From Mailhella sp. (GTDB lineage: Bacteria; Desulfobacterota; Desulfovibrionia; Desulfovibrionales; Desulfovibrionaceae), in contig JAFQTU010000033.1 in NCBI GenBank assembly GCA_017408905.1, positions 1 through 64,000 on the forward strand: a stretch of 64,000 nucleotides of DNA, in the 5' to 3' direction. Each line of letters opens with the position of its first letter. Position 1 is the first letter of the stretch. A program made the position numbers and the translations under genes. Of this stretch, positions 36,483 to 46,115 are shown piece by piece. The notes under the pieces were generated by a model. That model was not told the DNA's origin. It saw nothing but the letters and a program-made list of their open reading frames with translations, and did not search any database.

Positions 36483-37679
36483 CTATTTCACGGTAAGGAC
36501 CACGAAGCCCTTCTTGCCGTACTTCAGGGTGTATTCGCCAGCGGGGAGCGGAGTGAAGCCGTCCATGTGCTTTTCGCCGTTCACCTTCAGCGAACCGGCC
36601 GCGATCTTGCGCTTGGCTTCGCCGCGGGAAGGCACAAGGCCGGTGGCGGCCAGCACAGCCACGGGGCAGGAGTTCTCGCCCTCTTCGATGGAATAGGTGA
36701 TGGCGTCTTCGGGGATGCCGCCCTTCTTGAACACGTTGTTGAAGCCTTCGCGCGCGGCAAGGGCGGCTTCGTCGCCGTGGTAGCGGGCCACGATCTCCAT
36801 GGCCAGCTCTTCCTTCACCAGCTTGGGATGCAGGGAACCGGCCAGAACGCGGGCCTTCATGTCGGCGATTTCGTCCAGCGATTTCACGGAGATGAGTTCG
36901 TACCACATCCACATGAGCTCGTCGGAGATGCTCATGGCCTTGCCGAACTGGTCGGCGGGGGCTTCGGCAACGCCGATGTAGTTGCCGTAGGACTTGGACA
37001 TCTTCTGCTCACCGTCGAGGCCCACGAGGAGCGGCATGGTGAGGGCGCACTGGGGTTCGAGGCCGTAATGGCTCTGCAGGGTGCGGCCCATGAGCAGGTT
37101 GAAGATCTGGTCGGTGCCGCCCATTTCCACGTCGGCCTTGAGGGCCACGGAGTCGTAGCCCTGAAGCAGGGGGTACATGAATTCGTGCAGGGAGATGGGC
37201 GAATTTTCGCGGTAGCGCTTGGCGAAGTCGTCGCGTTCCATCATGCGGGCCACGGTGGTGTTGGACATGAGGCGCAGGAAGTCTCCGGGCGTGAACGCGC
37301 CGCACCATTCGGAGTTGAAGGCCACGTTGGTCTTGGCGGGGTCGAGAATCTTGAACACCTGTTCCTTATAGGTTTCGGCGTTCTTGTTCACCTGTTCCTC
37401 GGTGAGCGGGGGGCGCGTCTTGGATTTGCCGGTAGGGTCGCCGATGCGGCCGGTGAAGTCGCCGATGAGGAAGGTGACGTTGTGGCCCAGCTCCTGGAAC
37501 TGGCGCATCTTGTGGATGACCACGGTGTGGCCGAGGTGCAGGTCGGGGGCGGTGGGGTCGAAGCCGACCTTGATGTTCAGGGGCTTGTCGCGGGCGAGCT
37601 TCTTGCGAAGGTCTTCTTCGCTCACAAGGTCCACGATACCGCGGCGGATGATCTTTACCTGTTCGTCGATGCTCATCAT
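36483..37679 (-). CDS. tyrS: Tyrosyl-tRNA synthetase
   Basis: 398 residues from the ATG at 37679, preceded by CAGGAGA; the frame upstream to 37796 is proline/arginine-rich and not used. Class I synthetase marks: [20 protein letters not shown] (HIGH as HLGH), [31 protein letters not shown], and a C-terminal S4 RNA-binding domain ([20 protein letters not shown]). This is the bacterial TyrRZ-like form. Followed without a gap by the ThiS-like gene. Confidence 0.95.
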   Translation of the reverse strand: MMSIDEQVKIIRRGIVDLVSEEDLRKKLARDKPLNIKVGFDPTAPDLHLGHTVVIHKMRQFQELGHNVTFLIGDFTGRIGDPTGKSKTRPPLTEEQVNKNAETYKEQVFKILDPAKTNVAFNSEWCGAFTPGDFLRLMSNTTVARMMERDDFAKRYRENSPISLHEFMYPLLQGYDSVALKADVEMGGTDQIFNLLMGRTLQSHYGLEPQCALTMPLLVGLDGEQKMSKSYGNYIGVAEAPADQFGKAMSISDELMWMWYELISVKSLDEIADMKARVLAGSLHPKLVKEELAMEIVARYHGDEAALAAREGFNNVFKKGGIPEDAITYSIEEGENSCPVAVLAATGLVPSRGEAKRKIAAGSLKVNGEKHMDGFTPLPAGEYTLKYGKKGFVVLTVK

Positions 37680-37916
37680 CGGTCTATCTCCTGCCGGGGC
37701 TTCCGGCTCTTTTTTGGGGGAAGGCGCGCTGTCCGTGCGCCCTTGCCGCCAGCGTGGCGGAACGCCGCCAAATGCCCGAAGGCGTGCGGCAAACAAGTAT
37801 TCTCTCAGGGAAGCGCGGGCTTGTCAATGCGTGAAAAGGCGGAGACGGCTGGGCCGGAAGAGGGGGCGCAATCCGCTGTGCCCTCCCCTCTTTGCCGCTT
37901 CCCCGTTTTCTTCCTC

Positions 37917-37944
37917 TTGACATGGCTTCTAAACATATTAAAAA
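37917..37944 (+). promoter_or_regulatory. Promoter of the second FMN riboswitch/ribB unit
   Basis: TTGACA (37917-37922), 16 bases and TAAAAA (37939-37944) directly before the RFN element. The -10 box is weak. Confidence 0.55.
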
Positions 37945-37951
37945 GGGTGAA

Positions 37952-38091
37952 GATTTCTCAGGGCGGGGTGAAATTCCCCACCGGCGGTGACCCGCTTCGG
38001 CGGGAAGCCCGCGAGCGGCCTCCACGGGGAGTTCGCAGACCCGGTGAAACTCCGGGGCCGACGGTCATAGTCCGGAAGAAAGAGAACGGTC
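37952..38091 (+). promoter_or_regulatory. FMN riboswitch (RFN element), copy 2
   Basis: Same conserved blocks as copy 1 at 3217-3356, with only about ten differences over the shared 137 bases. This copy has the consensus loops TGAAATT (L2) and TGAAACT (L5). A GCCCCG-CCGGGGC-type hairpin follows (about 38096-38110), a possible attenuator or ribosome-site sequestering arm. Confidence 0.95.
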
Positions 38092-38170
38092 TTCTGCCCC
38101 GCCGGGGCACTTCTCCTCTCTCACAGCGCTTTTCTGCCGCCCTGATGCCGGGATTCCACAAGGAGTTTTC

Positions 38171-38818
38171 ATGCATCAGCTTTCCATACTCGACTCTTTC
38201 GGCTCTGCCCGCGAACGCGCCGAAGCCGCCATCGCCGCCATCAAAGCCGGTCAGGGCGTCCTTATCGTGGACGATGAGGACCGCGAGAACGAAGGCGACC
38301 TCATCTACGCCGCCGAAACCATCACGCCTCAGCAGATGGCCCTGCTCATCCGCGAATGCAGCGGCATCGTATGCCTCTGCCTCACTGATGAAAAGGCCGA
38401 CGCCCTTCAGCTCGAGCCTATGGTGAAGAACAACACCAACAAGAACGGCACGGCCTTCACCGTGACCATCGAAGCCGCCCGTGGCGTGACCACCGGCGTT
38501 TCCGCCAGCGACCGCGTGACCACCATTCGCGCCGCCGTTGCGCCCGACGCCAAGCCCGAAGACCTGAACCGCCCCGGCCACATCTTCCCCCTGCGCGCCC
38601 GCCCCGGCGGTGTGCTCGAACGCCGCGGCCATACCGAAGTCACCTGCGACCTCGCCCGCCTTGCCGGGCTCACCCCCGCAGGCGTGCTCTGCGAACTCAC
38701 CAATGAAGACGGCACTATGGCCCGCCTGCCCGAAGTCGCCGCCTTTGCCCGCAAGCACGGCATGCCGCTTGCCACCGTGGAAGATATTGTGAAGTATCGG
38801 ATGGAAGAAGGTAAATAA
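38171..38818 (+). CDS. ribB: 3,4-dihydroxy-2-butanone-4-phosphate synthase
   Basis: 215 residues, RibB alone, converting ribulose 5-phosphate to the four-carbon precursor of riboflavin. All the residues lost in the fused copy are kept: [11 protein letters not shown] (near 35), [41 protein letters not shown] and [19 protein letters not shown] lies 7 bases before the ATG. It should supply the DHBP synthase activity for the pathway. Monocistronic, ending in a terminator. Confidence 0.96.
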   Translation: MHQLSILDSFGSARERAEAAIAAIKAGQGVLIVDDEDRENEGDLIYAAETITPQQMALLIRECSGIVCLCLTDEKADALQLEPMVKNNTNKNGTAFTVTIEAARGVTTGVSASDRVTTIRAAVAPDAKPEDLNRPGHIFPLRARPGGVLERRGHTEVTCDLARLAGLTPAGVLCELTNEDGTMARLPEVAAFARKHGMPLATVEDIVKYRMEEGK

Positions 38819-38820
38819 AG

Positions 38821-38834
38821 TTAGACCAGTCTGA
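38821..38834. repeat. Copy of the 14-bp motif after ribB
   Basis: TTAGACCAGTCTGA, beginning 3 bases after the ribB stop and followed by TTTTTT, so this copy could also act as a weak terminator. Confidence 0.5.
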
Positions 38835-38843
38835 TTTTTTACA

Positions 38844-38879
38844 CAAAAGGCCGCCGGATGACGGGCGGCCTTTCCTTTT
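38844..38879 (+). terminator. Terminator after ribB
   Basis: AAAGGCCGCC pairs with GGCGGCCTTT around an 8-base loop and is followed by CCTTTT. Confidence 0.88.
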
Positions 38880-39044
38880 AAAGAAAACGGCAGGAGCAGA
38901 AGCCCTTCGGGGAAATGTCCTGCCACTCGTGCACGCCTTCTGTTCTCGCTTAACCATTCCTGCTGAGGGGAAAACCCGGGAAAGAGGAACAGCAAAAGAC
39001 CTCGTAGGAAAATTTCACAAGAATCTTGCAAAACCTTTCCGCTT

Positions 39045-39086
39045 TGTGACTCAAATCACAGTCAGAGGGCAAAAGTAGGTTATGCT
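39045..39086 (+). promoter_or_regulatory. CRP/FNR-type class II promoter of nrfHA
   Basis: TGTGACTCAAATCACA (39045-39060) is a perfect TGTGA-N6-TCACA site, the consensus of CRP-family regulators; HcpR-like regulators in Desulfovibrio use a very similar site. A -10-like TATGCT lies at 39081-39086, so the centre of the site falls about 41 bases before the expected start, the geometry of a class II activated promoter with no -35 needed. The 165 bases before it (38880-39044) show no gene. Confidence 0.75.
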
Positions 39087-39125
39087 TCAGTAAACTATTT
39101 GTTCCGGAATCCAAAGGAGGAGACG

Positions 39126-39584
39126 ATGGCAACATCCAAAAAAAGTCCCCTGAAGATGCTGGCCGTGGGAACTGCGCTGGGAGCGGCGCTGGTTTTAGCG
39201 GCGGCGGCCGGAATGCAGTTCACTGATGCGCGGCCCTTCTGTTCTTCGTGCCACGTCATGCACGAGGCCGCCCTCACTCATAGCCAGTCGCCCCATGCCG
39301 ATCTGGCCTGCAACGAATGTCATGCGCCGCATAACCTGCTGAGCAAGATCCCGTTCAAGGCCAAGGAAGGCATCCGCGACTTCATTGGCAACGTGAAGGG
39401 CAAGGAAGCCCCCCTCGCGGCCAACCTCGAGACCCGCGACGTTGTTCAGGCCAACTGCATATCCTGCCACAGAGTCACCAATCAGGACGTCATGATGGCG
39501 AAGCCCTACTGCGTGGACTGCCACCGCGGTATGGCTCATCAGAAGAAAACACCTGTCAGCTTCAGGGAGGCGGCGGATGAATAA
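39126..39584 (+). CDS. nrfH: Cytochrome c nitrite reductase small subunit NrfH
   Basis: 152 residues, the membrane-anchored quinol dehydrogenase that feeds NrfA. One N-terminal anchor helix (about 9-29) is followed by four haem motifs: CSSCH, CNECH, CISCH and CVDCH. The Met in SSCHVM is the unusual first-haem ligand of NrfH. AAGGAGGAG precedes the ATG at 39126. It overlaps nrfA by 8 bases. Confidence 0.96.
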   Translation: MATSKKSPLKMLAVGTALGAALVLAAAAGMQFTDARPFCSSCHVMHEAALTHSQSPHADLACNECHAPHNLLSKIPFKAKEGIRDFIGNVKGKEAPLAANLETRDVVQANCISCHRVTNQDVMMAKPYCVDCHRGMAHQKKTPVSFREAADE

Positions 39585-41106
39585 GACCACAATGCTCATG
39601 ATGGGCGCGGCCCTCGTCTGCGCCATGGCCAGTACCGGCTGCCAGGACGAATACGAAGTCAAAACTCCCACCTACAAGACCGGCCAGCCTACCGATACCC
39701 TTTCTGCGGCGCCTTTCGAAAAGGTGTTCCCCCTGCAGTACGCTTCCTACCGCCAGAACGACGAGTCTTCCGTGATGACGGAATACAAGGGCTCCGTGGC
39801 CTTCCAGAAGCACAGCGACGACCCGCTGCCCAAGGGTTTTGCCAAGAACCAGCCCTACCTCAAGAACCTGTGGCTGGGCTATCCCTTCTCCTATGAATAC
39901 AACGAGGCGCGCGGCCATACCTACGCCGTGCACGACATCCTCGAGATCGACCGCATCAACCGCTACCATCCTGAAGGCAAGGGCAATATGCCCACTACCT
40001 GCTGGAACTGCAAGACCCCGAACATTTCCCAGTGGGTGAAGGAAGGCGGCGACAAGGTGTGGAGCAAGGACTTCAACGAGTACCGCCAGAAGGTGGACCC
40101 GATGAACGAAAGCATCTCCTGCGCCACCTGCCACGACACCGCCAACATGGAACTGAAGCTCTACTCCATCCCGCTTCAGGACTGGCTCAAGCGTTCTGGC
40201 AAGGACTGGGCCACCATTTCCCGCAACGAAAAGCGCGCCCTCGTCTGCGCCCAGTGCCATGTAGAATACTACTTCCAGCATAAGGACCACGGCCCGGCGG
40301 CCAAGCCCGTGTTCCCGTGGGACAACGGCTTCGATCCTGAAGAGATCTACGCCTACTACAACACCAAGGGCGCCAAGGGCGGCCAGTTCGTGGACTTCAA
40401 GCACGCCGCTTCCGGTGTGAACATCCTCAAGGCCCAGCATCCTGAATACGAATTCTGGCAGGACGGCACTCACGGCGCCGCCGGCGTTTCCTGCGCCGAC
40501 TGCCACATGGAATACAAGAAGCAGGACGGCAAGAAGGTCTCCAGCCACTGGTGGACTTCTCCCCTCAAGGATCCTGACCTCACTGCCTGCCGCACCTGCC
40601 ACAGCGACAAGACCGCCGACTTCCTGAAGAGCCGCGTGCTCGATACGCAGGAAAAGACCTACCGCCAGCTCCTGAAGGCCCAGGAAAACAGCGTGCGCGC
40701 CCATGAAGCCGTGCGCCTTGCCAACGCCTACACCGGCGAAAAGAACGCCAACTTCGAAGCCCTTATGGCCGAAGCCCGCGAAATGGTGCGCAAGGGCCAG
40801 TTCTTCTGGGATCTGGTCTCCGCCGAAAACAGCGTCGGCTTCCACAACCCCACCAAGGCCCTCGACACGCTCATGAGCTCTTCCGAGTACAGCCTGAAGG
40901 CCGTGGACCTCGCCAAGCAGGCCACCAACTACGCCATCGCCCCCGCTCTTGAAGGCGACATCAAGGATATCGTTCCTCCCATCAAGGAACACAGCCGCAA
41001 GCTGCAGCAGAGCGCCGAACACCTTGCCAGCCACACCTGGCTCGGCTACCTGCCCAAGCTCCCCGAAGCCGACAAGGTCTGGGAAGGCAACAAGCGCGTG
41101 AAGTAA
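39577..41106 (+). CDS. nrfA: Pentaheme nitrite reductase NrfA
   Basis: 509 residues; reduces nitrite to ammonia with six electrons, protecting the cell and allowing nitrite respiration. The active-site haem is bound by CWNCK (TTCWNCKTPN, near 147), and four normal haem sites follow: CATCH, CAQCH, CADCH and CRTCH. The N-terminus has a lipobox (MASTGC, cleavage before Cys22), so it is probably a lipoprotein attached at the membrane next to NrfH. Starts in the end of nrfH; a terminator lies 50 bases past its stop. Confidence 0.97.
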   Translation: MNKTTMLMMGAALVCAMASTGCQDEYEVKTPTYKTGQPTDTLSAAPFEKVFPLQYASYRQNDESSVMTEYKGSVAFQKHSDDPLPKGFAKNQPYLKNLWLGYPFSYEYNEARGHTYAVHDILEIDRINRYHPEGKGNMPTTCWNCKTPNISQWVKEGGDKVWSKDFNEYRQKVDPMNESISCATCHDTANMELKLYSIPLQDWLKRSGKDWATISRNEKRALVCAQCHVEYYFQHKDHGPAAKPVFPWDNGFDPEEIYAYYNTKGAKGGQFVDFKHAASGVNILKAQHPEYEFWQDGTHGAAGVSCADCHMEYKKQDGKKVSSHWWTSPLKDPDLTACRTCHSDKTADFLKSRVLDTQEKTYRQLLKAQENSVRAHEAVRLANAYTGEKNANFEALMAEAREMVRKGQFFWDLVSAENSVGFHNPTKALDTLMSSSEYSLKAVDLAKQATNYAIAPALEGDIKDIVPPIKEHSRKLQQSAEHLASHTWLGYLPKLPEADKVWEGNKRVK

Positions 41107-41155
41107 GAAGTGCAGGCGGAGGACAAGCCCGTCCCCGCTTCAAACATCATGAACC

Positions 41156-41188
41156 GAAGCCCCGTCAGTTATGCTGGCGGGGCTTTCT
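41156..41188 (+). terminator. Terminator after nrfHA
   Basis: AAGCCCCG pairs with CGGGGCTT around a TCAGTTATGCTGG loop and is followed by TCT. Confidence 0.82.
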
Positions 41189-41211
41189 GGTGATGTATGC
41201 CGAGAAAAGAG

Positions 41212-41240
41212 TTGCAGTCTCGGCTCTATGCCGCTAGGCT
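41212..41240 (+). promoter_or_regulatory. Promoter of the GT2 gene
   Basis: TTGCAG (41212-41217), 17 bases and TAGGCT (41235-41240), 26 bases before the ATG. Confidence 0.55.
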
Positions 41241-41266
41241 GAACAAAACCTTTTTGTGGAGTTCCC

Positions 41267-42256
41267 ATGACGCCGCTCATTTCCGTTATCATTCCGGTCT
41301 ATAATGTTGAGAAATACATTGAGGAGTGCCTCGACAGTGTGCTCTCTCAGGATTTTTCTGACTTCGAGGTCATCTGTGTGGATGACTGCGGGAACGATGC
41401 GAGCATGCCTATTGTAGAGCGTTACGCCGCAGGAGATGAAAGGATCAGAATAATCCGGCACGACAGGAACCGAGGGCTTGCCCCTGCCCGAAACAGCGGC
41501 ATGTCTGTCGCCTGCGGAAAATACATCCTTTTCCTCGACTCGGATGACTGCCTTCCCGAAGGGGCATTGCGCCATATGCATGACGCCATGCAGAAAGGGG
41601 GAGCAGATATCGTGGTAGGACGCTTCCAGGCTTTCCCAGACGAGGAAGACCCGGAGCTCATAAAGGCATCCAATGCCTTGAATCGCCGTTTTTCCGCCCT
41701 TACAGCCAGAGATATCCCGGTGACGCTGGAAAATTTCCAGAAGGAACTGAAAACTATCTATGCTGTGGCATGGGGCATGATGCATAGAACGGAATTCCTG
41801 AAAAAGAACGAGATAGCCTTCCCCGACTCCCATGTGTACCATGAAGATATCTGCTTCTTCCTTCAGTGCTTTGCTGCTCTGCCTGTGATACGCTGTATCG
41901 AAGCCCCTGTAACGCGATACCGTATGCGCAAGAATTCCATAACGAACAGCAGGAATCGCAGGCAGGCCATCAAAAGGAAGCGCGACATACGTATTTCCAT
42001 GCAGCAGGGCTTCGACCGTATCATCCGCCACCACGGCGAAGAGAAGGGCGGGCATATCGTCGAGCTCATCAAGGGGCATCCTTCCTATCGCCGCCTGCTG
42101 GAAAAGCGTTACCTCGGCGGGCTTTTTGTCAAGAAGTGGATAGGCACGGACAGAGTGTTCAAGCTCTGCGGGGTAAGCGTATACCGCGAGCTCTACAACG
42201 AGGACAACACCGTAGAACAAAGGATATTCGGTATTCCCTTCCGCCGTATCGGCTGA
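41267..42256 (+). CDS. Family 2 glycosyltransferase
   Basis: 329 residues. Residues 1-110 are the GT-A fold donor domain: SVIIPVYNVEKYIEECLDSV, the DD pair in VDDCGND, RGLAPARNSGM and the metal-binding DSDD near 90. The C-terminal 200 residues are variable and basic (NRRQAIKRKRDIRI). It probably decorates a surface polysaccharide or protein; no other polysaccharide gene is close. The gene is visibly less GC-rich than its neighbours, with more A/T third positions, and is boxed in by its own promoter and terminators, suggesting acquisition by transfer. Confidence 0.9.
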   Translation: MTPLISVIIPVYNVEKYIEECLDSVLSQDFSDFEVICVDDCGNDASMPIVERYAAGDERIRIIRHDRNRGLAPARNSGMSVACGKYILFLDSDDCLPEGALRHMHDAMQKGGADIVVGRFQAFPDEEDPELIKASNALNRRFSALTARDIPVTLENFQKELKTIYAVAWGMMHRTEFLKKNEIAFPDSHVYHEDICFFLQCFAALPVIRCIEAPVTRYRMRKNSITNSRNRRQAIKRKRDIRISMQQGFDRIIRHHGEEKGGHIVELIKGHPSYRRLLEKRYLGGLFVKKWIGTDRVFKLCGVSVYRELYNEDNTVEQRIFGIPFRRIG

Positions 42257-42299
42257 TATCCCTTGAAGTTCCCCTTGAAAATCCCCTGTATTAACGCAA

Positions 42300-42332
42300 G
42301 AATGCCTCGTTGACCGCGAGGCATTTCTTTTC
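42300..42332 (+). terminator. Terminator after the GT2 gene
   Basis: ATGCCTCG pairs with CGAGGCAT around TTGACCG and is followed by TTCTTTTC. Confidence 0.82.
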
Positions 42333-42452
42333 TGAACGCCCCATGCTGAGGCGCGGCGAGCGGATGCTGGCGTCCGGGAAGTCGCGGCTCAGAAATGAGG
42401 GGGTTCGGGGGAAATCATTTCCCCCGAAAAAACTCTCCCATCTCTCTCCGCC

Positions 42453-44531
42453 ATGTCCGAATCCATCTTCCAGCTCCATTCCTCCTTTGTTCCCACGGGC
42501 GACCAGCCTGCCGCCATCGACGAGCTGGTCTCGAATCTCGATGCCGGCATCCGCGATCAGGTCCTGCTCGGCGTCACGGGTTCGGGCAAGACCTTCACCA
42601 TGGCCAACGTCATCGCGCGCACCAACCGCCCGGCGCTCATCCTTGCGCATAACAAGACACTGGCCGCCCAGCTTTACGGCGAGTTCCGCGCCCTGTTCCC
42701 CAAGAACGCCGTGGAGTATTTCGTCAGCTATTACGACTACTACCAGCCCGAAGCCTACGTGCCTTCCTCGGACACCTACATCGAGAAGGACTCGGCCATC
42801 AACGACAATATCGACAAGCTGCGCCATGCCGCCACGCACGCCCTGCTCACGCGGCGCGACGTGATCATCGTGGCGTCGGTGTCCTGCATCTACGGCCTCG
42901 GCTCGCCGGAGTATTACGCACGGCTCATCATCCCGGTGGAGGAAGGGCAGGCCGTCTCCATGGAGAGCGTCATCGGCCGCCTCGTGGACATCCAGTACAC
43001 GCGCAACGACTACGACTTCCATCGCGGCACGTTCCGCGTGCGCGGCGACGTGCTGGAGATCATCCCGGCCTACGAAGACGAGAAAGCCCTGCACATCGAA
43101 TTCTTCGGCGACGAGATAGACGCCATCCGCGAGATTGACCCGCTTACCGGCGAGGTGCTGGGCCGCGTTCCCAAGACCGTCATCTACCCGGCCAGCCATT
43201 ACGTTTCGGACCGCGACAACCTCATCCGCGCCATGAGCGATATCCGCGACGAACTGCGCGAACGCCTCATAGAGTTCAACGCGTCTAACAAACTGCTGGA
43301 AGCCCAGCGCCTTGAACAGCGCACCCAGCTCGACCTTGAGATGATGGAAGAGCTCGGCTACTGTAACGGCATCGAAAACTATTCCCGCCACCTCGACGGA
43401 CGCGTGCAGGGCCAGCCCCCCGCCACGCTTCTGGACTATTTTCCCAAGGATTTCCTGCTCTTCGTGGACGAATCGCACATGAGCATCCCGCAGGTAGGGG
43501 CCATGTTCAAGGGCGACCGTTCCCGCAAGAACACCCTTGTGGACTACGGCTTCCGCCTGCCCTCGGCGCTGGACAACCGCCCCCTGCAGTTTGCGGAATT
43601 TGAGGAGCGCATCGGCCAGAGCATTTTCGTTTCGGCCACGCCGGGCCGCTGGGAGCTGGACCGCTCCGCCGGGCTCGTGGTGGAGCAGGTCATCCGGCCC
43701 ACCGGGCTTGTCGATCCTCCTGTGGAGATACGCCCGGTCAAGGGCCAGATGGACGACCTGCTTGGCGAGTGCAAGGCCCGCGCGGCCCGGGGCGAGCGCG
43801 TGCTCGTCACCACGCTGACCAAGCGCATGGCCGAGGACCTCACCGAGTACTTCAACGACATGGGCGTTTCCTCGCGCTACCTGCATTCGGATATCGACAC
43901 GCTCGAGCGCATCGCCATCATCAAGGCCCTGCGCGCCAAGGAATTCGACGTGCTCGTGGGCATCAACCTTCTGCGCGAAGGCCTCGACATCCCGGAAGTC
44001 TCGCTCGTGGCCATACTCGATGCGGACAAGGAAGGCTTCCTGCGTTCCACCGGCGCGCTCATCCAGACCTTCGGCCGCGCGGCCCGCAATGCCGAGGGGC
44101 GCGTCATCCTGTACGCCGACCGCGTGACCGCCTCCATGAAAGCCGCCATGGACGAGACCGAACGCCGCCGCGCCAAACAGCTCGCCTACAACGAGGAGCG
44201 CGGCATCGTTCCCAAGACTATCCTGAAATCTCTGGAAAATCCGCTGGACAATCTTTACGGGAAGGACGAAGAAGGAAAGACCAAGCGCGGCAAGAGCAAG
44301 GCCGACGCCCGGGCCGACCGGGGCAAGGGACGTGGAAAGAAAAAGGAAGCCGCGCCGGAAGCTCCTACGCCGCAGAACCCGGCCGACATCGCCAAGCTCA
44401 TTTCCGAACTGGAAAAGGCCATGCGCGCCGCCGCCAAACAGCTCGAATTCGAGCAGGCCGCCGAATACCGCGACAGGATAAAGGTTTTGAAGTCGAAGCT
44501 CTACCTTAGTGGAGAAGAAAATCTTCCTTGA
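42453..44531 (+). CDS. uvrB: Excinuclease ABC subunit B
   Basis: 692 residues, the damage-verifying helicase of nucleotide excision repair. It has [14 protein letters not shown] (Walker A, near 40), the beta-hairpin [16 protein letters not shown] as the DEAD-type box (near 335), [16 protein letters not shown] and QTFGRAARN helicase motifs, and a C-terminal UVR domain ([29 protein letters not shown], in two pieces) for UvrC. A lysine-rich linker (about 615-640) precedes the UVR. The start at ATG 42453 lacks a strong ribosome site but gives the standard N-terminus. Confidence 0.97.
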   Translation: MSESIFQLHSSFVPTGDQPAAIDELVSNLDAGIRDQVLLGVTGSGKTFTMANVIARTNRPALILAHNKTLAAQLYGEFRALFPKNAVEYFVSYYDYYQPEAYVPSSDTYIEKDSAINDNIDKLRHAATHALLTRRDVIIVASVSCIYGLGSPEYYARLIIPVEEGQAVSMESVIGRLVDIQYTRNDYDFHRGTFRVRGDVLEIIPAYEDEKALHIEFFGDEIDAIREIDPLTGEVLGRVPKTVIYPASHYVSDRDNLIRAMSDIRDELRERLIEFNASNKLLEAQRLEQRTQLDLEMMEELGYCNGIENYSRHLDGRVQGQPPATLLDYFPKDFLLFVDESHMSIPQVGAMFKGDRSRKNTLVDYGFRLPSALDNRPLQFAEFEERIGQSIFVSATPGRWELDRSAGLVVEQVIRPTGLVDPPVEIRPVKGQMDDLLGECKARAARGERVLVTTLTKRMAEDLTEYFNDMGVSSRYLHSDIDTLERIAIIKALRAKEFDVLVGINLLREGLDIPEVSLVAILDADKEGFLRSTGALIQTFGRAARNAEGRVILYADRVTASMKAAMDETERRRAKQLAYNEERGIVPKTILKSLENPLDNLYGKDEEGKTKRGKSKADARADRGKGRGKKKEAAPEAPTPQNPADIAKLISELEKAMRAAAKQLEFEQAAEYRDRIKVLKSKLYLSGEENLP

Positions 44532-44770
44532 CCCCGCCGGAGGCGCCGCCGCAAAGCGGCGGTTTGAGCGCCGACCCCCCGCCGACTGGAAGTCGGCATG
44601 GAGGTGGGCGAGGCGCGGTCTGACTGTCACGCGGAGCGGCGGTGAGGGAGCGCAAGCTCACGAACCGAGCCGCTTACGGCCTACGCCCGAAGGACTCTTC
44701 GGCTGACTGGAAGTCAGCCTGACTTTAGCGGAAAACCGGCAGGTTTTCCAAGACAACATAAGCAATTGCT
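44532..44770 (+). repeat. Hairpin-rich spacer between uvrB and azlC
   Basis: This 239-base stretch has no convincing gene but several stems: CGCCGCC/GGCGGCG (44544-44562), GCCGACT-GGA-AGTCGGC (44581-44597), AGCGGC...GCCGCT enclosing GTGAG/CTCAC (about 44634-44674), GGCTGACT-GGA-AGTCAGCC (44701-44719) and GAAAACC/GGTTTTC (44731-44749). Two of the stems share the ACT-GGA-AGT core, so they look like copies of one element. Could be a REP-like repeat, a structured RNA or processing signals. Confidence 0.5.
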
Positions 44771-45520
44771 ATGGATCATAAGAAGAATTTTCTCAGCGGG
44801 ATGCACGACGGCATCCCCATTGCGCTGGGCTATTTTGCGGTGTCGTTCACGCTGGGCATAGCCTGCCGCAATATCGGCCTGAGCGCCGTGGAATCCACGG
44901 TGATGAGCCTGACCAACCTCACCTCGGCGGGCGAGTTCGCGGCCCTGAACATCATCGTGGCTGGGGCGGGCTACTGGGAAATGGCTCTTTCCCAGCTTGT
45001 CATCAACCTGCGCTATATGCTGATGTCGGCCTCTCTTTCGCAGAAGCTCGCACCGGATACGCCGCTGTATCACCGGCTCATGGTGGGCTATGGCGTGACG
45101 GACGAGATATTCGGCATTTCCATCAACGTGCCGGGCAGGCTCGACCCCTTCTATACCTATGGCGCGGTAGCCATAGCGTCCCCGGCGTGGGCGCTGGGAA
45201 CCTGCCTTGGCGTAGTGCTGGGCAACGTACTTCCGGCGCGCATCGTGGTGGCGCTCAGTGTGGCGCTTTACGGTATGTTCCTTGCTATCATCATCCCCCC
45301 GGCCAAGAAGGACAAGATTCTTGCCCTGCTGGTACTGGTCTCTATGGCGGCAAGCTGGGCCTTCCCCCTTGTGCCGTTCTTCGCGGGCATTTCCGGCGGC
45401 ATGAAGATCATCATCCTTACGGTGGCTATTTCCGCCATAGCCGCCGTGCTCTTCCCCGTGCACGAGGAAAAGGGCGAAGCCGCAAAGCCCGAAGACAGCG
45501 CGGAGGCCTGCCATGAGTGA
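44771..45520 (+). CDS. azlC: AzlC-family branched-chain amino acid exporter, large subunit
   Basis: 249 residues with about seven membrane helices. Family marks are GIPIALGYFAVSFTLGI, NLRYMLMSASLSQKL and VTDEIFGIS. With AzlD it forms an exporter of branched-chain amino acids. Overlaps azlD by 8 bases. A charged C-terminal tail extends past the last helix. Confidence 0.93.
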   Translation: MDHKKNFLSGMHDGIPIALGYFAVSFTLGIACRNIGLSAVESTVMSLTNLTSAGEFAALNIIVAGAGYWEMALSQLVINLRYMLMSASLSQKLAPDTPLYHRLMVGYGVTDEIFGISINVPGRLDPFYTYGAVAIASPAWALGTCLGVVLGNVLPARIVVALSVALYGMFLAIIIPPAKKDKILALLVLVSMAASWAFPLVPFFAGISGGMKIIILTVAISAIAAVLFPVHEEKGEAAKPEDSAEACHE

Positions 45521-45818
45521 GACCTATATCTACATCGCCGTCATGGCGCTGGTCACGTACCTCATCCGCGTCCTGCCGCTTACGCTCATCCGCCGCGAGA
45601 TCAAGAACGTGACCCTGCGCTCCTTCCTCTACTACGTGCCCTACGTCACCCTTTCGGTCATGACCTTCCCTGCCATGATGCAGTCCACAGGTTCGGAGTG
45701 GTCGGGCCTTGCCGCGTTCCTCGCCGCCGTGGCCCTTGCGTGGCGCGGCTTCAGCCTGTTCAGCGTGGCCGTTGCCGCCTGCGTACTGGTGTTCGTGATA
45801 GAGCTGGTGATCTGTTAG
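45513..45818 (+). CDS. azlD: AzlD-family small subunit
   Basis: 101 residues with four hydrophobic segments, the usual AzlD size; VTYLIRVLPLTLIRREIKN near the start is characteristic. Partner of AzlC. An imperfect hairpin just after the stop (about 45826-45861) may end the transcript, but it has no T-run. Confidence 0.92.
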   Translation: MSETYIYIAVMALVTYLIRVLPLTLIRREIKNVTLRSFLYYVPYVTLSVMTFPAMMQSTGSEWSGLAAFLAAVALAWRGFSLFSVAVAACVLVFVIELVIC

Positions 45819-46020
45819 GCACTGCCAAAGGCGGGAAAGGAAGGCCTTCCCCTGCCCTTTGAACACGCGGATACCATCCGCAACGTATCGCAATCATACC
45901 ATAACGCCGACCGGGAACGGCCTTTCCGGCCTGAATGCCGGCTGGCCTTTTCCGGCTTCCCAGCGCCATGCGCTGAGGAGGCCCCTGCCCTCGTGCCCCG
46001 GCTTTTGCTGGCGTACTTTG

Positions 46021-46049
46021 TTGACATTTGCGCCTTTATGAACTTAAAT
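46021..46049 (+). promoter_or_regulatory. Promoter of the large PHP-like gene
   Basis: TTGACA (46021-46026), 17 bases and TTAAAT (46044-46049), in a locally AT-rich stretch 66 bases before the ATG. Confidence 0.65.
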
Positions 46050-46115
46050 GTAACAATTACTTAATATTTCAAAAACGCCCCCTTTTTTCGTCCTCACTTT
46101 CCGCAGGTGCCCGCT

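Noticed and set aside
38880-39044. Possible sigma-54 (-24/-12) promoter before nrfHA
   Set aside because: GG and GC pairs are not 10 bases apart in any candidate; the CRP-type site with a matching -10 explains the region better.
44509-44706. Short open frame between uvrB and azlC
   Set aside because: Overlaps the uvrB end and the stems of the spacer; reads as low-complexity Arg-rich sequence.
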